64,000 bases of DNA, from contig NZ_JAQFIL010000001.1 in NCBI RefSeq assembly GCF_029504655.1, positions 2,981,001 to 3,045,000 of the forward strand, read 5' to 3'. The notes beneath the pieces were generated by a model that saw only the letters and a program-made list of their open reading frames with translations, was not told where the DNA came from and searched no databases. This stretch comes from Catalinimonas alkaloidigena (GTDB lineage: Bacteria; Bacteroidota; Bacteroidia; Cytophagales; Cyclobacteriaceae). Both the position numbers and the translations under genes were made by a program. Shown one piece after another: positions 1-9,654 of the stretch (positions are counted from its first letter, which is position 1; each line of letters begins with the position of its first letter).

Positions 1-999
1 GAGCGCATCATTTATAAACAAAAAATAGCAGCCAGGGATACTTCCTTCGTCCCCATCTCAGCACTTAAGTCTACATTAGATCAAGTGTTTCCTGAAGGTG
101 ATTTTCGTACCGCCTTCTACCGAAATAAGAGTAGCACTGCTGAGGTCTTACTCTATGCTCCTGGTACTTATTATATTGCTCAGATGAACCCTTATTCCGC
201 TGAGTTAGTACATCTGCAAGATATGAATCAGGGCTGGCTGAATTACATCAAGTTTATCCACCGTAACCTTATGCTGGGAGATATAGGGCGAGAAATCGTA
301 CATTGGGTTACGCTTCTTGCCTTACCCATGTTGCTCACGGGTTTGGTCCTCTGGTGGCCATCAAAGCGAAAAGTAAGCAAGCATTTATTCAAGATTAAGT
401 GGAATGCTTCACCAAAAAGGCTCAATTATGACCTCCATAATGTGTTAGGCTTTTATGCTACCTGGATACTTATCTTTAGCATCCTTACCGGAATTTTTTG
501 GGGGTTTGATGCGGTAAAAGAAATACTCAGGGCTGGTACCGCTGAAAATGAAAGCGTGTATGAGATTCCGAAGTCAGATATTAATAATTCAGGAGGGGAA
601 ACAGATCAGTTCTTGGTCATGGATAGTTTAATGCAACTGTATCAAAGCCGTTTTCCCAACAAAAATATAAGTGTCAGCAATCCCCATCAGGAAGATGAAC
701 CTATTCGTGTGGCACTAATTGACCCCGCCATGCTGGTGTATAATGTTGATCATCATTACCATGACCGTTATTCCGGAAAACGAATTACGGGACACTTTGA
801 ACATGGTGTCTATGATCAGAACAGCACTTTTACAACGCTAAATGGACTCGTCTATGATATTCACTTTGGCAACATTTTTGGCTTTCCCGGGAAAATGTTG
901 GTGTGCCTGGCGTCTCTTATTGCTGCTTCCTTACCCGTCACAGGATTTATCATATGGTGGAACAAGAAAAAAAAGAAAATAAATAGGCAGCCTGTTTGA
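1..999 (+). CDS. PepSY-associated membrane protein, 5' partial
   Basis: The reading frame is open back to base 1, so the gene starts before the window and only its last 332 codons are seen. Membrane segments lie near nt 300-350 (followed by a WWPSKRK positive cluster), 440-505 and 885-955, where the last helix ends in WWNKKKKK. The lysine-rich ends suggest cytoplasmic loops. The layout of helix, soluble PepSY-like loop and helix is that of the PepSY-associated TM family (PiuB-like), often linked in Bacteroidota to TonB-dependent siderophore uptake and iron reduction. The iron role is family inference. The neighbours that would normally show it are outside the window. Confidence 0.8.
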   Translation, partial: ERIIYKQKIAARDTSFVPISALKSTLDQVFPEGDFRTAFYRNKSSTAEVLLYAPGTYYIAQMNPYSAELVHLQDMNQGWLNYIKFIHRNLMLGDIGREIVHWVTLLALPMLLTGLVLWWPSKRKVSKHLFKIKWNASPKRLNYDLHNVLGFYATWILIFSILTGIFWGFDAVKEILRAGTAENESVYEIPKSDINNSGGETDQFLVMDSLMQLYQSRFPNKNISVSNPHQEDEPIRVALIDPAMLVYNVDHHYHDRYSGKRITGHFEHGVYDQNSTFTTLNGLVYDIHFGNIFGFPGKMLVCLASLIAASLPVTGFIIWWNKKKKKINRQPV

Positions 1000-1504
1000 T
1001 GTAGTTCATACCGGAAGTGTATCCCAAGCATCCTTTTAATATTTAATATATAACATATTTTCAAATCAGATTAGGATCATAAGTCCTTATTTAATCAGCC
1101 CTTTGCTATCACTGACGCTGTTGCTAAAGTCATGTTCTGGCATCATTTAAATATTTAAAGGCAGCAAAAGATCTAAACAACCAAGCCATCTGAATACTGT
1201 GCATTAATTATGCGAGACGCCAGCGGATGAACCAGATTTTATTATTTCACTTCCAGCCATCCCATACCACTGAAGTATGCATATCAGACTTGACGCAAAG
1301 CAATTACTCTGGGGTAATCCATGTAGGGCAGTCTTGTAAATCTATTTTGTAAAGGATATTAATTTCTATTAAGCATTAATTTTTTTATTCATTTCTATTG
1401 TGATTCTCTTCAATCACAAAATTATTTAAGCTTTTCAGTCAATCACCTTGTATTTTGTTAAATTTTCCTATTTTTAGATTCACTGCACAACCCTTATTAA
1501 TATT
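1000..1504. other. Intergenic gap, no gene seen
   Basis: About 505 bases between the PepSY gene and the ATP-grasp operon. All short frames look random. It is AT-rich towards 1350-1500, where the promoter of the downstream operon must lie, but I could not find a good TAnnTTTG element. No tRNA fold or strong hairpin was recognised. Confidence 0.5.
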
Positions 1505-2977
1505 ATGGATCAAGAAAACAGCCTGGGAGACCTCTTTAAAAAATATCCTTTTGATCCGCAGCTTTTGGATGAAGTTTATGGAAAGGATAAAAGCGTAAGA
1601 AATCACTACCAGCAGGTACATCAATATCTTTCACAAATAAGCCTCAAGGATTTTAAAGATCTGATTGAGTATGCTACAAGTGCTTCCTTTGATCAGGGGA
1701 TTACATTTAACGTTTATTCTGATAAAGATCAGGGGGTGGAACGTATCTTTCCCTTTGACCTCTTCCCCAGACTAATTCCCAATAAAGAGTGGGAAACCAT
1801 AGAAAGAGGAATCATACAAAGGGGCAAAGCTTTGAATCTTTTTCTTCAGGATTTATATAATGACAAAAAGATTCTAAAAGATAAAGTTGTCCCTAAAGAG
1901 CTCATCTACTCTTCCAAGCATTACTGTAAGCATGTACATGATTTTTATCCCAACAAAGATATATTTGTTCATGTCTCCGGCACCGACCTGATCAAACACT
2001 CTGACGGAAAATTTTATGTATTGGAAGATAACCTCAGATGTCCATCTGGTGTTAGTTATGTACTCTCTAACCGTATAGCCACCAAGAAAACACTGCCAAA
2101 TCTTTTTTTTAAAAGTGATGTGCAGCCCGTTGTAGATTATCCTGAGATTTTATCAGAAGTACTCACCAGTGTGGCGCCTCATGGTGTGGATGATCCTGTA
2201 TGTGTCCTTCTTACGCCAGGCATGTATAATTCTGCTTATTATGAGCACTCATTTCTGGCTTTGCAGATGGGCGTACAACTGGTAGAGGGCCGTGATTTAT
2301 TCGTGGAGAATAATTTTGTGTATATGAAGACTATCTACGGTCCTAAGAAAGTAGATGTGATTTACCGTAGGGTTGACGATGATTTTCTGGATCCCATGGT
2401 GTTTCGTAAGGATTCTCTGCTGGGTGTTCCGGGACTGATCTCAGCCTACCGAGAAGGGAATGTCAGCTTAGCCAACGCGATAGGCACCGGCGTAGCCGAT
2501 GATAAGGCTGTTTACACCTATGTGCCGGATATTATCAAATATTATCTGGGTGAGGACCCAATACTAAATAACGTACATACATACCGCTGTGAGAAAGATG
2601 AGGACCTGGCTTATGTGCTGGACAATATTGAGAACCTGGTGGTAAAGCCGGTGGACGAATCAGGTGGCTACGGTATTTTTATCGGAAATATATCCAGCAA
2701 AGACGAAATATCGCGATTTAAAGAAGTCATCAAGTCAGAACGGAGAAAGTATATTGCACAGCCTATTATGTCATTATCAGTGCACTCTACCTACATTGAA
2801 GACACTAATTTGTTTGAGCCCAGACATATTGATTTAAGAACGTTCTCCCTGACAGGTGATGATATAGAATATGTTTGTAAAGGAGGCCTTACACGGGTAG
2901 CCCTACGAAAAGGTAATTTGATTGTAAACTCATCCCAGGGGGGAGGATCCAAAGACACCTGGGTATATCAGGATTAA
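1505..2977 (+). CDS. Circularly permuted ATP-grasp family protein (DUF404/DUF407)
   Basis: A 490-residue protein matching the circularly permuted ATP-grasp type 2 family. These are predicted amide- or peptide-bond ligases that activate a carboxylate as acyl phosphate. Family signatures visible are the PSGVSYVLSNR segment near residue 179 and the glycine-rich NLVVKPVDESGGYGIF segment near 377-392, which fits the nucleotide-binding loop. The length is normal for the family. The stop lies 4 bases before the alpha-E gene, and the transglutaminase gene follows, so the three form one operon. This gene set is known as a recurring neighbourhood of unknown product. The substrate cannot be told from sequence. 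Confidence 0.9.
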   Translation: MDQENSLGDLFKKYPFDPQLLDEVYGKDKSVRNHYQQVHQYLSQISLKDFKDLIEYATSASFDQGITFNVYSDKDQGVERIFPFDLFPRLIPNKEWETIERGIIQRGKALNLFLQDLYNDKKILKDKVVPKELIYSSKHYCKHVHDFYPNKDIFVHVSGTDLIKHSDGKFYVLEDNLRCPSGVSYVLSNRIATKKTLPNLFFKSDVQPVVDYPEILSEVLTSVAPHGVDDPVCVLLTPGMYNSAYYEHSFLALQMGVQLVEGRDLFVENNFVYMKTIYGPKKVDVIYRRVDDDFLDPMVFRKDSLLGVPGLISAYREGNVSLANAIGTGVADDKAVYTYVPDIIKYYLGEDPILNNVHTYRCEKDEDLAYVLDNIENLVVKPVDESGGYGIFIGNISSKDEISRFKEVIKSERRKYIAQPIMSLSVHSTYIEDTNLFEPRHIDLRTFSLTGDDIEYVCKGGLTRVALRKGNLIVNSSQGGGSKDTWVYQD

Positions 2978-2981
2978 TAAT

Positions 2982-3932
2982 ATGATGCTATCAAGAACAG
3001 CTAACAGCCTTTTCTGGACAGGAAGGTATATTGAAAGACTGGAACACCTGTCCAGGTATCTAAATGCACAGTACCTTTCATCTGCAGATGCGCCACGAGC
3101 ACTGAATAAACATATGGCGCTGGAGTCTATGTTGAGCATGGCTAGAGCCACCGATGCGTATTACGAAAGGTATAACCAGATAGAAGACGAAAAAGTCATT
3201 CTTTTTCTCACCATCGACGATGAGTATCCATTTTCTATGAAAAATTATCTTTCCCTGGTGAGAGAAAACTCAAGGGGCTTACGGGATAACTTATCTACTG
3301 AAATCTGGGAGACCATCAACCGGTTTTATCATTCTTCGGCCAAGTACACCGCTGATACATTTCAAAAAAAGGGGCCCTATGACTATTGTAAGCATATTCT
3401 CAACCATGTAAATATCATCAAAGGAGTAGCTGACAATACACTGCTTAGAAACCAATCCTGGTCATTGATCAGAGCGGGAATTAATCTAGAAAGAACCCTG
3501 CAAATCTGTAAAATTTTAATTACGAAACTTGAAGATATTAATAAACTTGATACAGATGAGCTGAGCCCTGCTGTGGTTGGCTATCATTGGGCCTCATTAC
3601 TCCGCAGCGCAGGAGGGTTTGACATGAGCCGCCATTATTACCATGAATCACCAAACCGTGAAAGAGGTGTGGAATTCCTGATACTCAACAACAAATTTCC
3701 TAAATCTGTACTTTTTAACCTTAAAGAATTACGACAAAACCTTAAAATTATCAGTGACCATCAAACTGTAACTCCTGATTCGGCAGAGTTTTTTACCGGA
3801 AAGCTCATCGCTTATATGGATTACCTGATGATAGACGATATCGTAGAGGAAGGTGCTGAATTTCTTTATAAGCTAGAAAATCAGATAATCCATATTGGTA
3901 AAACCTTAGAGAAGCAATATCTGCAATACTAG
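2982..3932 (+). CDS. Alpha-E domain-containing protein (DUF403)
   Basis: A 316-residue, mostly helical protein with the typical family opening MLSRTANSLFWTGRYIERLE (residues 2-21). Alpha-E proteins have no proven activity. They nearly always sit beside a circularly permuted ATP-grasp gene and a transglutaminase-like gene, and are thought to work with the ligase. Here the gene starts 4 bases after the ATP-grasp stop and its own stop is immediately followed by the next ATG, which points to translational coupling. Two adjacent ATGs (2982, 2985) are possible starts. No membrane segment or signal peptide is present. Confidence 0.88.
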   Translation: MMLSRTANSLFWTGRYIERLEHLSRYLNAQYLSSADAPRALNKHMALESMLSMARATDAYYERYNQIEDEKVILFLTIDDEYPFSMKNYLSLVRENSRGLRDNLSTEIWETINRFYHSSAKYTADTFQKKGPYDYCKHILNHVNIIKGVADNTLLRNQSWSLIRAGINLERTLQICKILITKLEDINKLDTDELSPAVVGYHWASLLRSAGGFDMSRHYYHESPNRERGVEFLILNNKFPKSVLFNLKELRQNLKIISDHQTVTPDSAEFFTGKLIAYMDYLMIDDIVEEGAEFLYKLENQIIHIGKTLEKQYLQY

Positions 3933-4784
3933 ATGATTGAATATCTCATCACTTATGAAAGTAATAACCGATATGAAGAGCAAGTGCAAGAAGCTTTTTT
4001 TGAGTTTCTGGTAGCTCCCCATGAAAATGATACCCAGCGCATTGTCAATGAAAAAAACACGCATTCTGTAGAGGGAACAAGCTTTTACACCAAAAATATC
4101 TTTAGCTACAAAAGATATTGCCTGAGGTTGGCAACCCCTTTCAACACTTTAGATTTCCGGTATGAGTGCGTTATGCTAAAGAAACAGGATACATATTTTC
4201 CCAGCATGTATGACATGTTACCTCCTGAAGACGAAATTCAGATGCTTGATTCTGAAACATTTCAGATTGAAAACTACCCCTTCCTTAATCAAACCTATTT
4301 GACGGATATTTCTAAAAGTGAAGTCCCGGAAAACATGTTGAAAACTTCAGCTATGCCTTTACTTGAATATATACATCAACTCAATCAGCGCATCCATTCA
4401 TATCTAAATTATCGGTCAAATGTCACAACCCCTTTTACAAGTGCCCGGGAGACACTAATCCGACAGCTAGGTGTGTGTCAGGATTACGCACATTTTATGA
4501 TTGGTATATTACGAAGCCAGCTTATCCCCTGCCGCTATGTTTCTGGCTATTTACATCAGGGTCAAAACACTATTGGTGCCGGCCAGATGCATGCCTGGGT
4601 AGAAGTTCTGTTTCCTAAGTATGGCTGGCTTGGTTTTGACCCCACCAATAATTTATTAGCAGATCATCATTACCTCAAAATCTCAGATGGTCAGGATTAT
4701 CAGGATTGTCGTGCCATCAATGGTTTTATCAAACCCGGAACAGTTAATTATACAGAGTACGCTGTTAGTGTAGTAGATCAATGA
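3933..4784 (+). CDS. Transglutaminase-like cysteine peptidase/amidotransferase
   Basis: A 283-residue protein with an N-terminal beta-rich region of the kind found in bacterial transglutaminase-like proteins and a C-terminal papain-fold core. The catalytic triad is readable: Cys near residue 182 in GVCQDYAH, His near 220 in MHAWVEV, and Asp near 236 in FDPTN. There is no signal peptide, so it is likely cytoplasmic. It abuts the alpha-E gene with no gap and is the last gene of the operon. In this neighbourhood it may cleave or transfer the product of the ATP-grasp ligase, which is inference. Confidence 0.88.
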   Translation: MIEYLITYESNNRYEEQVQEAFFEFLVAPHENDTQRIVNEKNTHSVEGTSFYTKNIFSYKRYCLRLATPFNTLDFRYECVMLKKQDTYFPSMYDMLPPEDEIQMLDSETFQIENYPFLNQTYLTDISKSEVPENMLKTSAMPLLEYIHQLNQRIHSYLNYRSNVTTPFTSARETLIRQLGVCQDYAHFMIGILRSQLIPCRYVSGYLHQGQNTIGAGQMHAWVEVLFPKYGWLGFDPTNNLLADHHYLKISDGQDYQDCRAINGFIKPGTVNYTEYAVSVVDQ

Positions 4785-4807
4785 AAGAAACTAGTGCTAC
4801 GCCTCTG

Positions 4808-6253
4808 CTATTTTCCGACAGTTTTAATCAACATGCCTTGCTCTACCCTGTCATTTAGGTTTATCCCATTAAGAATTGCCATTTCTTCAAACCGCTCCCG
4901 CTCAACATTCAATTTACTGAATACACTGGATAAAGTACCACTTGCAGGAACTTCACGTATGATAATTCTCTCTGCTTTCATATCCAACATTTCAGGATCT
5001 CTCAATTCGCTAAAGTTGCGCATACTACTCATAAAGGTGTCACTGTATCTGCTAAAATCTTCTGCACGGCTGATACCCATCAGATAATAGATATTTCCAT
5101 CATATTGTATCAAATAGGTCAGTGTTCTTATGGATCCTCCTTCCTGGTTTTGATCAGCAACCATCGCAATTGCAGGTAAACCATTGACAGTTAACTCTTT
5201 AGACTCTGCGAGCTCAAGTTGATTCTGTGCAAGCACCTCCTTTGCGGTTTCTTCCAATGAAGCGCTTTGCGCTAATCTTAATAGCATTAAAGCATTGCCG
5301 TTTCTTTCAGCCAATTGAACTTGTTGGGGAGTATTCTGTATTGTCCATTGATTGGGTATGGGGAATTTAAATTTTAAAACGGGGTGAAAAAATGTGCCGT
5401 TTTCCACAAACCCTTGTTTAGGATCTTTTCCATAGACCATCCCGTCAATCATTTTCAGATAACTGTCTCTTTCTACCTTATAGTCAGTTCCTTCCAGTTT
5501 ACTTTTCCATTTTTCAGCCAGTCTTTGTACTCGCTGCTCTCTGTCCTGAGGGTCAGGATGAGTAGATAAAAAGGTGGGCGTGGCTTCACCACCACCTTGC
5601 TGCCTGATATTATCCAGGGTTTGGAAGAAACCGGCCATTTCTGCAGCATCATAACCTATTTTAGTAGCGTATTCTACACCTAATTTGTCGGACTGCCTTT
5701 CATGGTTTCTGCTAAACTGAAGAAACAGCAAGCTTATGCCTTGCTGCGCGATGTCCGCAAACTGAGCAAATTCTGGAGATATAACCATGCCTGCTGCTAA
5801 TCCTACCTGTGCCAACATAGAGTTACTGTACTGCTTGGCTGAATGTCGAGCCGTAATATGGCCTATCTCATGGCCTAATACACCGGCAAATTCTGCTTCA
5901 TTATTAAAATGTGCCATGATACCCCTTGTAAAATAAACATAACCTCCTGGCACAGCAAACGCATTGATTACCGGGGAATCAACAATTTTAAATTCATAGC
6001 TTAGCTTGTCCCTGTGCGATACTTCCACCATTTCCTGGCCGCGCTCCTGAATCATTTTTTGCATCTCGGGATCATCGTAAAGACCAAAGAAATTGACTAT
6101 TTCAGGATCTGACTGTTTTCCCATAGCGATTTCCTGACTCTTGGAGAGAAGCATCAATTCTTTTTTTCCGGTTACCGGATTGGTTGCACAACTTTCCGAT
6201 AGTAGAAAAATCATTAATATTATTGCAGTCTGAAATAGCCTCTGTGTTTCCAT
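4808..6253 (-). CDS. M48-family metallopeptidase, lipoprotein
   Basis: A 481-residue zinc peptidase. The N-terminus has a short hydrophobic stretch ending in a lipobox-like SESC (Cys near residue 22), so it is probably anchored on the periplasmic side of a membrane. The zinc motif HEIGH lies near residues 126-130 within LGHEIGHITARH, and a downstream Glu would be the third ligand. The M48 core runs to about residue 260. A long C-terminal part ends in a segment (about 430-481) resembling the tail of many Bacteroidota M48 lipoproteins. The BepA/YcaL role in outer-membrane protein quality control is a family analogy. It is monocistronic and convergent with the transglutaminase gene. Confidence 0.88.
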   Translation of the reverse strand: METQRLFQTAIILMIFLLSESCATNPVTGKKELMLLSKSQEIAMGKQSDPEIVNFFGLYDDPEMQKMIQERGQEMVEVSHRDKLSYEFKIVDSPVINAFAVPGGYVYFTRGIMAHFNNEAEFAGVLGHEIGHITARHSAKQYSNSMLAQVGLAAGMVISPEFAQFADIAQQGISLLFLQFSRNHERQSDKLGVEYATKIGYDAAEMAGFFQTLDNIRQQGGGEATPTFLSTHPDPQDREQRVQRLAEKWKSKLEGTDYKVERDSYLKMIDGMVYGKDPKQGFVENGTFFHPVLKFKFPIPNQWTIQNTPQQVQLAERNGNALMLLRLAQSASLEETAKEVLAQNQLELAESKELTVNGLPAIAMVADQNQEGGSIRTLTYLIQYDGNIYYLMGISRAEDFSRYSDTFMSSMRNFSELRDPEMLDMKAERIIIREVPASGTLSSVFSKLNVERERFEEMAILNGINLNDRVEQGMLIKTVGK

Positions 6254-6571
6254 TATCTTTCTATTTTTCTAACTAATGTTCCAAAATCAATGCAAAGGCA
6301 GCGCAGGACCAATGAGAGGGTTTCTGAGGGTAAGGCAATAAGAATGATGTAGACGATTTTCTACATCTTTCTATGAAAAGATGAATAGATAAAACTTTAT
6401 TTGAACAGGTATATTGAAAAAAATGCTATCACGATTTCACATTTTAAGCCAGAAATGAAAGGAAATGATCAGTTCATACGCGCTAATAGCAGGATAAGGA
6501 AATGAGTAAAAAAGAAACTGCAAAAAAAAAGCTGCCAGTAGGCAGCTTACAAATGTTGAAACGAAAATGGG
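6254..6571. other. Intergenic gap between M48 gene and tatA
   Basis: About 318 bases. It contains the tatA terminator (6522-6548) and the leader of the M48 gene. Nothing else was recognised. Confidence 0.5.
6522..6548 (-). terminator. Rho-independent terminator of tatA
   Basis: Perfect 8-bp stem AAGCTGCC / GGCAGCTT (6529-6536 and 6541-6548) with a 4-base loop. Read on the minus strand it is followed by a run of nine T. It lies 24 bases past the tatA stop. Confidence 0.85.
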
Positions 6572-6775
6572 TTATTTCTTCTCATCTAGCTTAATACCAT
6601 TTTCAACTTCGTTCTTAATTTCTTTGGTTGCGTCTTTAAATTCACGAATACCTCTTCCCATTCCTCTTGCGATTTCAGGAATCTTATTGGCACCAAAAAA
6701 TACGAGAACAACCAGGAGAATTACCATGATTTCCCATCCTCCCAATCCACCGATGAATAATAACGTTGCTAACAT
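6572..6775 (-). CDS. tatA: Sec-independent translocase protein TatA/E
   Basis: A 67-residue protein with the full TatA plan: one N-terminal helix (about residues 4-22, GGLGGWEIMVILLVVLVFFG), the conserved FGxxKIPE hinge, then an amphipathic helix containing GRGIREFK and a charged tail. TatA forms the pore element of the twin-arginine pathway, which exports folded proteins. tatC is not in the window. A likely Tat client with an RRKF signal is encoded at 11310-12641. The gene is monocistronic with its own terminator. TatA and TatE/TatB-like paralogues cannot be told apart here. Confidence 0.93.
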   Translation of the reverse strand: MLATLLFIGGLGGWEIMVILLVVLVFFGANKIPEIARGMGRGIREFKDATKEIKNEVENGIKLDEKK

Positions 6776-7334
6776 AAGTGTATCTGTTAATTAAATTGTA
6801 TCTCAGTTTTATCTCATCACAAATAATCTTCTAATGTAACCTTTTTCAATAAAATAAAGTGCTTTGTACGCATAATTTTTACGGTAAAAATACATTCTGG
6901 CAGCTCTACCTGTCACCTGCCTAACTGTAAGTCATATGATGCTTACTAATTGTTTAGCTGAAGGATGTGCTCATATATAATAGAAGTTAACACTCATAAG
7001 AATCTGAATGTCAATATATTAAGGAGAAAATTATTTTTTCAGATATGGCACTATTTATTTTTTCACTGCGTTACATAATTGTTCTAACGCTTGAATGAAA
7101 TATTACCGAGAAAATCAAGAATTTAGGAATAAAATTTACAGGTATTGAAACGTTCTTTGGAAGAAAAGATGTTATCAATATGATAAAGAGAAGAAAATAA
7201 AAATGTAATAAATTGAAGGAATAGCTTTTTCTACCCCTCCAATTTAACTGAAAAATTGAACAAATTTATACATAGCATAGTTTGGTTTGGTTAGTTTAGC
7301 AGAAAGCTCAGGAGCAAGTGTTCTTGAGCTTTTT
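6776..7334. other. AT-rich intergenic region upstream of tatA
   Basis: About 559 bases with no convincing gene. A 30-codon open stretch around 7107-7200 on the plus strand has a plausible protein-like composition but no start in the same frame and no recognisable family. It could be a gene relic or chance. The tatA promoter should lie near 6780-6850 but no good element was found. Confidence 0.4.
7303..7334. terminator. Candidate hairpin terminator beside LOG gene
   Basis: Arms AAAGCTCA (7303-7310) and TGAGCTTT (7325-7332). The T run (7330-7336) is on the plus strand, while the gene it abuts reads on the minus strand, where the U tract is weak. It may end plus-strand transcription or only stabilise the 3' end. 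Confidence 0.45.
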
Positions 7335-7916
7335 TTACGTTTTATCTCTATCCAGCCATTGTGATAAATGTTCAGGTACAAAGCTGCACATTTTATTGAA
7401 TAAATGCTCTGGATTGCTATCAAAAATTGCGATTTTTCTTGTTTCTTCGGCTAGGAAGCCCTCTTCATACATGTGATCAAAGAGTTTTTCCATATGGTCA
7501 TAGTACCCTTCAGTGTTTAAAATTCCAATGGGCTTTCTGTGCAATGCCAGTTGAGACCAGGTTAGCATCTCAGTAAGTTCTTCCAGTGTTCCAAAGCCTC
7601 CGGAAAGTGTGATCACTCCCTCAGATAGCTCTGACATTTTCATCTTGCGCTCGTGCATGGACTCTACTTTAATTAATTGAGTCAAGCCTTCGTGCCCAAC
7701 TTCTTTTTCATCCAGAAAGTAGGGAATTACTCCGATCACTTCCCCTCCGGCTTCTAGGGCGGCATCAGCCAATGCGCCCATCAAACCTACATTACCTCCA
7801 CCATAAATAACTTTGATATTTTTTTGAGCCAGCATCCTGCCTACTTCGGCCGCTGTTTCCTTATAAATTAGCTTATTTCCTATTCTGGAAGCACAAAAAA
7901 CTGCAATACTTTTCAT
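7335..7916 (-). CDS. LOG-family protein (TIGR00730 Rossmann-fold)
   Basis: A 193-residue protein of the LOG/lysine decarboxylase-like family, whose characterised members hydrolyse nucleoside 5'-monophosphates, including cytokinin riboside phosphates, to base and ribose 5-phosphate. Signatures are GGGNVGLMG at residues 39-47, the MHERKMKM stretch at 87-94, and SGGFGTLEE at 105-113, which is the PGGxGTxxE motif with Ser in place of Pro. Length is typical. It is divergent from the NTF2-like gene, with only 48 bases between the two chosen starts, so they share a promoter region. The in vivo substrate is unknown. Confidence 0.9.
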   Translation of the reverse strand: MKSIAVFCASRIGNKLIYKETAAEVGRMLAQKNIKVIYGGGNVGLMGALADAALEAGGEVIGVIPYFLDEKEVGHEGLTQLIKVESMHERKMKMSELSEGVITLSGGFGTLEELTEMLTWSQLALHRKPIGILNTEGYYDHMEKLFDHMYEEGFLAEETRKIAIFDSNPEHLFNKMCSFVPEHLSQWLDRDKT

Positions 7917-7964
7917 TAATTAGTGTTTCAGAAATCCATTCATTGCGAAGCTACAACTTATCTG

Positions 7965-8429
7965 ATGTACAAGAAAAATTTATTTTGCTTAATTACCATT
8001 TTTCTCCTTGGTCTGAGCTATTTGCAGGTATCCGCACAAGCAGCTGATAAGGAGATTATTTCAACCATACAAAAACTTTTTGAAAGTATGCGGAAGGGTG
8101 ATACATTATTGATTGAGAAAATTTTTGCGCCCAACGCTCAACTGCTTACCGTAATAGAAGAGGCTGGCAAGGTCAGCTTACATGAAGTGTCAATAGAAAA
8201 ATTCAAGACCGCAGTGGCCAGCCCTCGTACAGAGGTATGGGATGAAAGAATTAAATCTTACGAAATCAAAGTTGATGAAAGGCTTGCTTCAGCATGGACA
8301 CCTTACGAATTTTATCTGGGGCAAAATTTTAGTCATTGTGGTGTCAATGCGTTTCAGCTCTATAAAGCTGATGATGGGTGGAAAATTCTGGTCATTACCG
8401 ATACCCGAAGACTGGAAAACTGCCCATGA
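7965..8429 (+). CDS. Exported NTF2-like (SnoaL) family protein
   Basis: A 154-residue protein. I place the start at the ATG at 7965 rather than the upstream GTG at 7923, because it opens with MYKKN and a clean signal peptide (about residues 5-22) ending in VSAQA. The mature part has the cone-fold pattern of nuclear transport factor 2-like proteins: EIISTIQKLFESMRKGDT at the start, then a long beta-sheet half ending in a DGWKI strand. Such proteins bind or act on small ligands, but no active-site set can be assigned. It is probably periplasmic. Divergent from the LOG gene. Confidence 0.75.
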   Translation: MYKKNLFCLITIFLLGLSYLQVSAQAADKEIISTIQKLFESMRKGDTLLIEKIFAPNAQLLTVIEEAGKVSLHEVSIEKFKTAVASPRTEVWDERIKSYEIKVDERLASAWTPYEFYLGQNFSHCGVNAFQLYKADDGWKILVITDTRRLENCP

Positions 8430-8556
8430 AGACACACTATATATTTTTTTACTAAAAAAAGGCTAAAAAGCATTACGAACTACTGCCTGTGGATTAAAAA
8501 TTACTAATATTACATTTCTCTTAAGTTTTTTAAACACTACTAAATCCTTTTTTACT

Positions 8557-9624
8557 ATGAGCACCCCTATCAATGTATTAGTTGTAGGATGTGGAAATAT
8601 GGGCGCATCACACGCAAAAGCCTATCATAAAATGCCTGAGTTCAATATTGTAGGCCTGGTAAGCCGTGGCGCTGCCAGCCGTGAAAAACTTGCAAACGAA
8701 CTGGGTGGAGATATTGCTTTGTTTGACAATATAGATACTGCTCTTGAAACCGCTCAGCCAGATGCAGTGTCTATCAATACCTATCCCGACACGCACTATG
8801 ATTATATACTGAAAAGCTTCAAAGCAGGGGCACATGTTTTCTGCGAAAAACCCCTGGCTGAGACTGTAGAAAAATGCGAAGAAATTGCGAAAGCCGCGCT
8901 AGACTACAATAAAAAATTATTGATCGGCTATATCGTAAGGGTACATCCTGCCTGGAAGAAGTTTATAGAGATTGCCAAAACATTAGGAAAACCACTGGTA
9001 ATGCGAATGAACCTGAATCAGCAAAGCAGCGGCACAACCTGGGAAACCCATAAAAATTTAATGAAATCAATGTCTCCTATTGTAGACTGTGGTGTCCACT
9101 ATGTGGATGTAATGTGCTTGATGACAGAAGCCAAACCGATACGGGTAAGTGCTATCGGCGCTCGATTGACAGATGAGATACAGGAGGGTATGTATAATTA
9201 CGGACAGTTGCAGGTTACTTTTGATGACGGATCGGTAGGCTGGTATGAAGCAGGCTGGGGACCTATGATCAGCGAAACAGCTTTCTTCGTAAAAGATGTA
9301 GTGGGTCCTAAAGGATGTGTAAACATAATGGACTCTCAAAGTGCTTCTGACGATGTAGATGCACATTCCAAGACCAATGCATTAAAAGTCCATAAAGCTG
9401 ATCGTGACAACAATGGAAAATTTACTATTCCCGATGAAATTGTCAGTACGGCAGATGAGCCCGATCATCAGGGACTATGTGACCTAGAGCAAGCGCTCTT
9501 TTTAAAAGCAATCAAGGAAGACCTGGACTTATCTCAGCACCATCAGGATGCTATCAATAGTATGAAAATAGTACTGGCCGCTGACAAGTCTTTTAAAACA
9601 GGAAAAACGATTGAGTTACAATAA
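8557..9624 (+). CDS. Gfo/Idh/MocA-family oxidoreductase
   Basis: A 355-residue NAD(P)-dependent dehydrogenase of the Gfo/Idh/MocA type, acting on sugars, inositols or related polyols. The Rossmann nucleotide loop is GCGNMGASHA (residues 11-20) and the family CEKP motif is near residues 95-98, with Lys as the expected catalytic residue. A C-terminal alpha/beta domain supplies the substrate site with VDCGVHYVD near residue 176-184. No signal peptide, so cytoplasmic. It is followed 30 bases later by a small exported DUF2141 protein. The substrate cannot be read from sequence. Confidence 0.9.
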   Translation: MSTPINVLVVGCGNMGASHAKAYHKMPEFNIVGLVSRGAASREKLANELGGDIALFDNIDTALETAQPDAVSINTYPDTHYDYILKSFKAGAHVFCEKPLAETVEKCEEIAKAALDYNKKLLIGYIVRVHPAWKKFIEIAKTLGKPLVMRMNLNQQSSGTTWETHKNLMKSMSPIVDCGVHYVDVMCLMTEAKPIRVSAIGARLTDEIQEGMYNYGQLQVTFDDGSVGWYEAGWGPMISETAFFVKDVVGPKGCVNIMDSQSASDDVDAHSKTNALKVHKADRDNNGKFTIPDEIVSTADEPDHQGLCDLEQALFLKAIKEDLDLSQHHQDAINSMKIVLAADKSFKTGKTIELQ

Positions 9625-9654
9625 TCAATGTAACCCATTTCTTGTTATTGGTAC

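Noticed and set aside
4794..5087. Plus-strand 97-codon frame after the transglutaminase gene
   Set aside because: It lies wholly inside and antisense to the M48 peptidase gene and has no protein-like features.
6776..7334. A small plus-strand gene around 7107-7200
   Set aside because: Open stretch lacks a start in the same frame and any recognisable family; noted as gap content only.
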